Positions 26,773-31,883 of a DNA stretch of 31,883 nt are shown one piece after another. The translations under genes were made by a program, and so were the position numbers. The notes below the pieces were generated by a model, which did no database searches, had not been told where the DNA came from, and was given only the letters and a program-made list of their open reading frames with translations. This DNA comes from a virus. How positions within the stretch are numbered: position 1 is the stretch's first letter; the number at the start of each line of letters is the position of its first letter. The stretch spans positions 1-31,883 of the IMG/VR virus record IMGVR_UViG_3300010885_011774, one strand, 5' to 3'.

Positions 26773-27475
26773 AAAATCTGAGTATCACAAAAATCTATTA
26801 AATAAACTAGAATACAAATCTATAACTAGTTTTTGGATATATGATGTCTATCAGATAGAATGTGATATTAATGATTTGCCTAAAGAATTGCAGGAAACGT
26901 TAGTTGAATTACCCGAAAGCGTAGCTAGAGGTTCATGGTTTTCGCATATTAATTTAAATGAACGAAAAACTATGAATATAAAGGTGGAGCAACAGGCTTT
27001 TGAATGGGTTAAACACACTTTTGATATACCTGCAAATAAGAAATTAAATCCTAGAGATAAATTTACATATACAATAACTGAAGAAGATGAAAAGAATTCT
27101 GTAGAATTCATTAGGACTATTCTTTTACAATACTTACAGAAGCACTATGACTCTCTGTCAGAAGGTAACAAGTTAAGATATAATAAAAAAATAAACAAGC
27201 TAGCAGATAATATTCGAGAATGTAATACCAACCGCGAATGTCATGTTATAATGCACAATCATTATAATCATCCACTGTTAGTGGTTGAAAATAAACTTGG
27301 AAGATCTCTTCCTGGTGCAAAATGGAACTTATCACGTGATCATGGTTCAAGAAATCCGGTACGAGAAGAAGAAATCACTGAAGAAGCTTTAGATCCTGGA
27401 CCTACTATACATACTATAAGCTCTGATGTATTTACATTGAAATGGGAAATAGGCGAGCCAGTAAAAATAGAGTAA
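26753..27475 (+). CDS. Unknown protein
   Basis: 240 aa from ATG 26753, which overlaps the previous gene by 20 nt; a non-ATG start at 26717 would give 12 extra residues with no supporting site. No family is recognised. It contains WFSHINLNERKTMNIKVEQQ, a charged helical middle, a His-rich piece (CHVIMHNHYNHPLLVVE) and a C-terminal TLKWEIGEPVKIE. The His cluster could bind metal, but that is only a remark. It sits between the coiled-coil protein and the U32/methyltransferase gene. Confidence 0.65.
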   Translation: MKYITFEKSEYHKNLLNKLEYKSITSFWIYDVYQIECDINDLPKELQETLVELPESVARGSWFSHINLNERKTMNIKVEQQAFEWVKHTFDIPANKKLNPRDKFTYTITEEDEKNSVEFIRTILLQYLQKHYDSLSEGNKLRYNKKINKLADNIRECNTNRECHVIMHNHYNHPLLVVENKLGRSLPGAKWNLSRDHGSRNPVREEEITEEALDPGPTIHTISSDVFTLKWEIGEPVKIE

Positions 27476-27490
27476 TATAATAACTATAGG

Positions 27491-29179
27491 ATGAATAAGG
27501 TGACTCCGAAAAAAATATTTAGTATTCCAATCAATCCTAAACTTTCACAAGAAGAGTTTACGGCATTTTATCATTGGCTTTCAGAATACAAAGACTGGAT
27601 TGCTGATGTATACTTTACATCTAGAATAAACCCGTTCAATCAAGATGCAATGGGTGACGTCGTTATGTTTAATCAAGATAAGGTTAATCTTATCGAGACA
27701 GCATTAAACATTCAAAAATATCTTGGAATTAAAGCATCTGCAACCTTTAATAATATCCAAGTAGCTCCAACGCAAACAAATTTAGATACTTTTATTGTCA
27801 ACTTTAAACCGTTGTACGATGCAGGTATTCGTGTAGCAACTATTCCTCATACACATTGGATGGCCACTGGTCAAATTAAAGCTGCATTCCCAGAGTTATT
27901 TGTTAAAAATACCATACTAAGAAACGTAAGAAGACCTGCTGAAGTAGTAGCACTAGCCAAAGAAGGGTTTGATTATATTAACTTAGATCGTGATCTAATG
28001 CGCGATAGAGATGCTTTAGTTAGACTACAAGAAGCTAAGAAGTGGATTAAAATAAACTTAGGTAAAGACATTCAATATAGTCTATTGGCTAATGAAGGTT
28101 GCTTAGGTGAGTGCCATATGATGGATGAACACTTTGAATATAATAATACTCGTGGAGAAAAAGATCCATCTTACTTTAATTCTCCAATAAGTCGTGTAAG
28201 TTGCCCAAAATGGGACGTTGAAGATCCAGCAGTTTATTTAAAGACTGCAAACTTTTCTCCATGGAAAGCAGATTGGGATGAATACTTAGATTTGGGTATT
28301 GATGTGTTTAAGATGCATGGAAGAGAAAGCATTGCGCGCTTAGGCGAGACTATGCGAAAGATTGAAAGATACGCTGCTAATGCAGAAATACTAGATGACA
28401 ACTTCGATAGTTTTATTAATAAAGCTCAATTATCTGGTAAACCTATTAATGTATGGCGAGAAAAGATAAAGACTTGTAAATTCGATTGTTGGGAATGTCA
28501 ATATTGTGATAAGATTGAAGAGAAAAAAGATGTCTATGATTACACTGATATAACTAAACACGTCGTAGATTCTATTGCAAAGAGTGGTATTCCAAAGGTT
28601 AATATTAATATCAGTGGCTTAACTAGTTCGCGTGTTCAAACATTATTAAATGCACTAGCTTCCAAGTGTGGTTCTTATCTAGAAGTTGGATCTTATTTGG
28701 GTGCAACTGCGGCCGCAGTACTATATAAGAACCCCATTAAAGCATATTTTATTGATAGATGGGAACAACAAATTCAACCTGCTAATGATAACTTTCAAAC
28801 GGAAGCTAATGATTATGACACCTTTCTTTTGAATATTACCCCGTATGTAGATAAATCTGATGTAAAGATCTTTAGAGAAGACATGTTGAATGTTAACTTG
28901 AATGAAATAGATTCTAAAGTTGATATGTTCATGTATGATGGTCCACATGATGCTAAATCTACGAGTGATGCAATTAAATACTATTGGCCAGTCTTAGCTA
29001 ATGAAGCTATCTTAATTTTTGATGATGCAAATTGGGAGACAGTTATTCAAGGAGTTAGAGACGGATTGAATGAAGTCGATGCTAAAGTAATCTATGAAAA
29101 GATGATATTGAATTCTGAAGAGAATCCACGAGAATGGTGGAATGGTTTATATATTTTGGTGATTAGAAAAAATGATTAA
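27491..29179 (+). CDS. Peptidase-U32-like TIM-barrel fused to a class I methyltransferase
   Basis: 562 aa. Residues 8-310 follow the U32 family pattern: FSIPI start, GIRVATIPH, YINLDRDLMRDRDAL, LLANEGCLGEC (C204, C208), ISRVSCPKWD (C238) and DVFKMHGRES in place of the family's 'KIEGR'. C329, C333, C336 and C339 (CKFDCWECQYC) follow. U32 proteins such as UbiU/V, RlhA and TrhP carry a 4Fe-4S cluster and act in hydroxylation, so the name 'peptidase' should not be taken literally. Residues about 380-562 are a Rossmann methyltransferase: LEVGSYLGATAA (397-408, SAM), FIDRWEQQ, MFMYDGPHD, AILIFDDANW. The fusion suggests coupled hydroxylation and methylation or two steps on one substrate (inference). 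A TATAAT hexamer at 27476-27481 lies upstream but is very near the start. Confidence 0.82.
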   Translation: MNKVTPKKIFSIPINPKLSQEEFTAFYHWLSEYKDWIADVYFTSRINPFNQDAMGDVVMFNQDKVNLIETALNIQKYLGIKASATFNNIQVAPTQTNLDTFIVNFKPLYDAGIRVATIPHTHWMATGQIKAAFPELFVKNTILRNVRRPAEVVALAKEGFDYINLDRDLMRDRDALVRLQEAKKWIKINLGKDIQYSLLANEGCLGECHMMDEHFEYNNTRGEKDPSYFNSPISRVSCPKWDVEDPAVYLKTANFSPWKADWDEYLDLGIDVFKMHGRESIARLGETMRKIERYAANAEILDDNFDSFINKAQLSGKPINVWREKIKTCKFDCWECQYCDKIEEKKDVYDYTDITKHVVDSIAKSGIPKVNINISGLTSSRVQTLLNALASKCGSYLEVGSYLGATAAAVLYKNPIKAYFIDRWEQQIQPANDNFQTEANDYDTFLLNITPYVDKSDVKIFREDMLNVNLNEIDSKVDMFMYDGPHDAKSTSDAIKYYWPVLANEAILIFDDANWETVIQGVRDGLNEVDAKVIYEKMILNSEENPREWWNGLYILVIRKND

Positions 29180-30701
29180 AAAAATAAAACACATTGTAAT
29201 ATTTGGTGGTGGAACTAGTGGTTGGTTGACTGCTGCTTATATGACAAAAAATTTAAATTTTCCATGCCATATTACTTTAATTGAAAGTAAAGTAATGGGT
29301 CCAATCGGGGTTGGAGAAGGCACACAGCCTTTTACATCAAGATTTTTATATGAAGCTGGTTTAACGCCACAACAATGGATGAAACCCTCATATGCTGCAT
29401 TTAAATATGGTGTATTATTGTCTGGATGGAATAAAGAACCATATTTTGTTGATAATGATTTTGTAGAAAATCACATTATAGGCCCAGGTTTTTATGCTCA
29501 TGATTATTTTATTCACAAATCAAATGAAGAATGGGTAAAATGGCAACCAGCATGTAGACTTGCTATGGCAAATAAAAGCCCGAAATTAGCTGGTTTTGAT
29601 CATGCGTTATCTCTCAGAAGTTTTAGTGAATGGGGAGCTGTGCATTTTTCAGCGCTTGATATGGTAGATACCATTCATGATCTTATCAAAGATAGAATCG
29701 ATTATTTTGATACTAAAATTATAGAGATAAAAACTAATAATGATGGCATTGAATGTTTAATCGATGAACAAGGACGAAAACATACTGCAGATTTATTCAT
29801 TGATTGTACAGGATTTCAAGCAGAATTAATTAATAAATCATTAAAAGTGCCTTTTATTGATATATCTTCTATTCTTCCGTGTGATAGTGCTGTTGCTATG
29901 CCAACTCAATTTAAAGATCCAATCAATGAATGCCATCCATACACTAAAGCAACCACTATGACTGCGGGTTGGAGATGGACAATTCCAACATTTAAACAAA
30001 TTGGCAATGGCTATGTTTATTCTTCTAAGCATATATCACCTGAAGATGCAGAAAAAGAATTAAGAGATAGCATAGGTGAATATGATGTTAAAGCTAGACA
30101 TTTGAAAATGCGGTGCGGAGCATCTGAAAAAGTTGCATATAAAAATGTAATCGCCGTTGGTTTATCTGCAGGTTTTGTTGAACCATTAGAAGCTACTGGT
30201 ATTACATTTACGACTAAGATCGTTGAGGCATTAACTAACGGTTTAAATCATCATAGCGGTATTTGGAATCGTAATATAATAGATGCATTTAATGGTGCTT
30301 ATACGAATATGGTCGTAGAAATAGTTGGGTTTGTTTGGGCACATTATCATTATAGCGATAGAGATGATACTCCGTTTTGGAAAGAAATACGAAACCAAAA
30401 GATTGAAGATGCTCCAACATACATACAAGAAATGTTTTCTAATTTTTATCCAACGATGCATAGACAGTTTTATTTGGATGAAAGAACTTCAGGGTTTCAT
30501 ACTGGCCATTGGTTTAGTATGTTGCATGCCAATCGCGTTTATGATAATGTCGAAAAACCCAAATTAAGTGAAGCTGAGTTAAAATATGCTGAATATTATG
30601 TTAAAGCTAAAACTGCTGAAGTAGATTATGCTATAGAATATTTTCCTAATCATTATGAATTTTTGAAAGAATGGTATGCGACAACCAGTAGCACTTTTTA
30701 A
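29172..30701 (+). CDS. prnA: Flavin-dependent tryptophan halogenase
   Basis: 509 aa, overlapping the previous gene by 8 nt. All PrnA/RebH-type features are visible: the FAD-binding GGGTSGW (12-18), GVGEGTQP (46-53), the catalytic lysine K78 in AAFKYG (PrnA K79), the WxWxIP motif W267-R-W269-T-I-P (which separates halogenases from monooxygenases), and E340 in EPLEATGITF (PrnA E346). The length is near the family norm of about 510-540. Such enzymes use FADH2, O2 and chloride or bromide to make hypohalous acid that reacts at Lys to halogenate indole rings. Whether the target is free tryptophan, a peptide or another indole cannot be told. It needs a flavin reductase, not seen here. Halogenase genes of this type are known from T4-like cyanophages. 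Confidence 0.93.
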   Translation: MIKKIKHIVIFGGGTSGWLTAAYMTKNLNFPCHITLIESKVMGPIGVGEGTQPFTSRFLYEAGLTPQQWMKPSYAAFKYGVLLSGWNKEPYFVDNDFVENHIIGPGFYAHDYFIHKSNEEWVKWQPACRLAMANKSPKLAGFDHALSLRSFSEWGAVHFSALDMVDTIHDLIKDRIDYFDTKIIEIKTNNDGIECLIDEQGRKHTADLFIDCTGFQAELINKSLKVPFIDISSILPCDSAVAMPTQFKDPINECHPYTKATTMTAGWRWTIPTFKQIGNGYVYSSKHISPEDAEKELRDSIGEYDVKARHLKMRCGASEKVAYKNVIAVGLSAGFVEPLEATGITFTTKIVEALTNGLNHHSGIWNRNIIDAFNGAYTNMVVEIVGFVWAHYHYSDRDDTPFWKEIRNQKIEDAPTYIQEMFSNFYPTMHRQFYLDERTSGFHTGHWFSMLHANRVYDNVEKPKLSEAELKYAEYYVKAKTAEVDYAIEYFPNHYEFLKEWYATTSSTF

Positions 30702-31284
30702 AGCTGACTTATTTAGTTATGCAAATGTAGGTACACCAGAGCAGAGGCAAGAGTTAATCGACAGATTGTTAGCTCTTAAAGCTTCTGGTGCTAGGGATAT
30801 TAACGAATTAACTAATAACGAAGGTTGTTGGAGATATTCTTTTCCAGTAACAGATTGTGAATGGTTAAATAATGCATTAAGCGTTATAATGAATGACGCA
30901 TTCACATATTATGCAAATCAACCCGGTAGCAGAATCAGAACACCAACTGAAGAAAACAAAATAAAACTTGGGAGTTGGTGTAATATTAATGAGAAATATG
31001 CTAGGAACGTTTATCATGCACACAAAGGTTCTATATTCTCATGTGTATATTATTTACAGGCCACAGACACTGGTAGATTAATCCTTAGCAATCCTGCTAA
31101 TGTGTTAAATGATTGTAGTGATTTTGCTCCGTACACTAGAGACTTTTTCTTTCTCCCCAAAGATGGTGATTTAATCCTTTGGCCTTCATGGATTCCGCAT
31201 GAAGTAGAACCCAATATGTCAGATAGACAACGAATTAATATAGCGTTTGATATTGATGTGCCTTTCATATATGAACCAAAGTGA
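30676..31284 (+). CDS. 2OG-Fe(II) oxygenase (TIGR02466-like)
   Basis: 202 aa; ATG 30676 lies 26 nt inside the halogenase gene. The pattern is of the phage 2OG-Fe(II) oxygenase family (PF13759/TIGR02466): VYHAHKGSIFSCVYYLQA with H114 and H116, GRLILSNPAN, GDLILWPSWIPHEVEPN with the distal iron ligand H175, and RQRINIAFDI with R186 as 2-oxoglutarate anchor. It is a double-stranded beta-helix enzyme that hydroxylates a protein or small-molecule substrate using O2 and 2-oxoglutarate. Coupling with the halogenase suggests a shared pathway. The substrate is unknown. Confidence 0.85.
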   Translation: MRQPVALFKADLFSYANVGTPEQRQELIDRLLALKASGARDINELTNNEGCWRYSFPVTDCEWLNNALSVIMNDAFTYYANQPGSRIRTPTEENKIKLGSWCNINEKYARNVYHAHKGSIFSCVYYLQATDTGRLILSNPANVLNDCSDFAPYTRDFFFLPKDGDLILWPSWIPHEVEPNMSDRQRINIAFDIDVPFIYEPK

Positions 31285-31762
31285 GATATTATTTCCTGTT
31301 GAAATATTTTTTGGAAAAATAACATTAGATGATCGTATATTATACGATTTTAAAAAATGGTTAGAGATCCAAAAGCTATTAGAAGATGATATCAGTGCTA
31401 TAAGCACAACGATGAATGGTTGGCAGTATGCATTCAAACAACACGATATTCAACCAGAATGGCATAAAAATATAGTATCACAAATTGATACTGACTTCTA
31501 TATAAAAGAAAAAAGTAGTTGGGTGGTTGACTATGATGTTGGTGGATACCAAGATCCGCATATTCATAAAAGCAGTAAAGGCACTACTATAATTAATATT
31601 GTTGGCAGCGGGGATTTATTATTATACGATACTCGACCAATTGGTGGATTTGAAGTTAAGACTTTGAATCCCGGGGATTGGATATATATTCCAGGTTGGT
31701 TGATGCACTCTAGTCGGCCGTGTAAAGATAAACGAAGTATATTGGTGATTGATTATAGATGA
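31271..31762 (+). CDS. Second, distinct 2OG-Fe(II) oxygenase
   Basis: 163 aa from ATG 31271 (an ATG at 31256 would add five residues), overlapping the previous stop by 14 nt. It has the same jelly-roll plan: QDPHIHKSSKGTTIINIVG with H97/H99, SGDLLLYDTRP, NPGDWIYIPGWLMHSSRP with the distal H146, and R155 in KDKRSILVIDYR. It is shorter and clearly different from the preceding oxygenase, so it is not a simple duplicate. Iron ligand positions are inferred from pattern, not tested. Confidence 0.8.
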   Translation: MNQSEILFPVEIFFGKITLDDRILYDFKKWLEIQKLLEDDISAISTTMNGWQYAFKQHDIQPEWHKNIVSQIDTDFYIKEKSSWVVDYDVGGYQDPHIHKSSKGTTIINIVGSGDLLLYDTRPIGGFEVKTLNPGDWIYIPGWLMHSSRPCKDKRSILVIDYR

Positions 31763-31883
31763 TGAAGATTGAGTTTTTTTCTAGCATAGACGGAGTTGCA
31801 GAATCTACTCCAATTTTGGAAGCTAAAGATTTTCAACAAGCTTGGTTTTCGCAATCGCGTGAAGACTATATTAAACGTCTAAA
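31759..31883 (+). CDS. Start of a further phage gene (cut by the right edge)
   Basis: ATG at 31759 overlaps the oxygenase stop (ATGA); a second ATG follows at once at 31762. The frame is open to the edge and reads MMKIEFFSSIDGVAESTPI, then EAKDFQQAWFSQSREDY. Short openings of this type (KIEFFS...GV...P...) occur in unnamed proteins of marine T4-like phages that lie near oxygenase genes. No function can be given from 41 residues. Confidence 0.6.
   Translation, partial: MMKIEFFSSIDGVAESTPILEAKDFQQAWFSQSREDYIKRL

Noticed and set aside
27491-29179. U32 gene as a real collagenase-type protease
   Set aside because: The better-studied family members are Fe-S hydroxylation proteins, and the cysteine pattern plus fused methyltransferase fits that better.
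1-31883. CRISPR arrays, tRNA genes, transposons, attachment sites
   Set aside because: No regularly spaced direct repeats, cloverleaf-like segments, transposase frames or terminal inverted repeats were seen; the only repeats are within fibre and adhesin coding sequence.

Overview
This window looks like part of the virion-structure region of a large, AT-rich, T4-like myovirus, probably marine. The evidence is: a very large protein with the DUF4815 signature of T4-like marine phages; fibre proteins with repeats of the TGNLTG / TNLYFTNARARSAIS kind; a fibre ending in the SYG-type tail end; many small tail/baseplate-like genes; TATAAATA late-promoter boxes; and accessory genes typical of such phages (tryptophan halogenase, 2OG-Fe(II) oxygenases). 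Almost everything is on the + strand, with very short gaps or ATGA-type overlaps. I see no tRNA, rRNA, CRISPR array, transposase or integrase, and no gene-free gap above 300 bases. The host cannot be told from the sequence.

Layout. 1-6942: structural genes: the 3' part of the DUF4815 virion protein (open at the left edge), a small coiled-coil protein, a fibre with a chaperone/peptidase-like end, an unknown protein and a small HxH-motif protein, followed by a hairpin/T-tract terminator. 6939-8165: one minus-strand gene, a class-III PLP aminotransferase, inserted against the flow. 8175-15248: a tightly overlapping + strand operon: an unknown 321-aa protein; a 68-aa peptide ending in five alternating cysteines; three radical SAM enzymes with auxiliary-cluster domains or cysteines and one divergent radical SAM enzyme; and a DUF3050 haem-oxygenase-fold protein. 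15289-25814: after a clean late promoter, a second run of tail genes: several small virion proteins, fibres, a 1161-aa fibre with five N-terminal carbohydrate-binding-like repeats, and two tandemly duplicated adhesin-like proteins. 25858-31883: two unknown proteins, then a second enzyme block: a peptidase-U32-like/methyltransferase fusion, a flavin-dependent tryptophan halogenase with all key residues, two different 2OG-Fe(II) oxygenases, and the start of another gene at the right edge.

The most striking part is 9142-15248. It has the form of a RiPP locus (short precursor plus radical SAM maturases plus an oxidase-fold protein, loosely like PqqA/PqqE/PqqC) carried inside the tail-gene region of a phage. 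The N-terminal part of the 68-aa peptide resembles a phage structural protein in the same window (both have a helix followed by HxH and YDD). This suggests that the peptide is itself a virion component whose cysteine tail is enzymatically modified. This is inference; the motifs and gene order are seen directly. The downstream halogenase/oxygenase/methyltransferase block may be a second set of small-molecule or protein-modifying enzymes.
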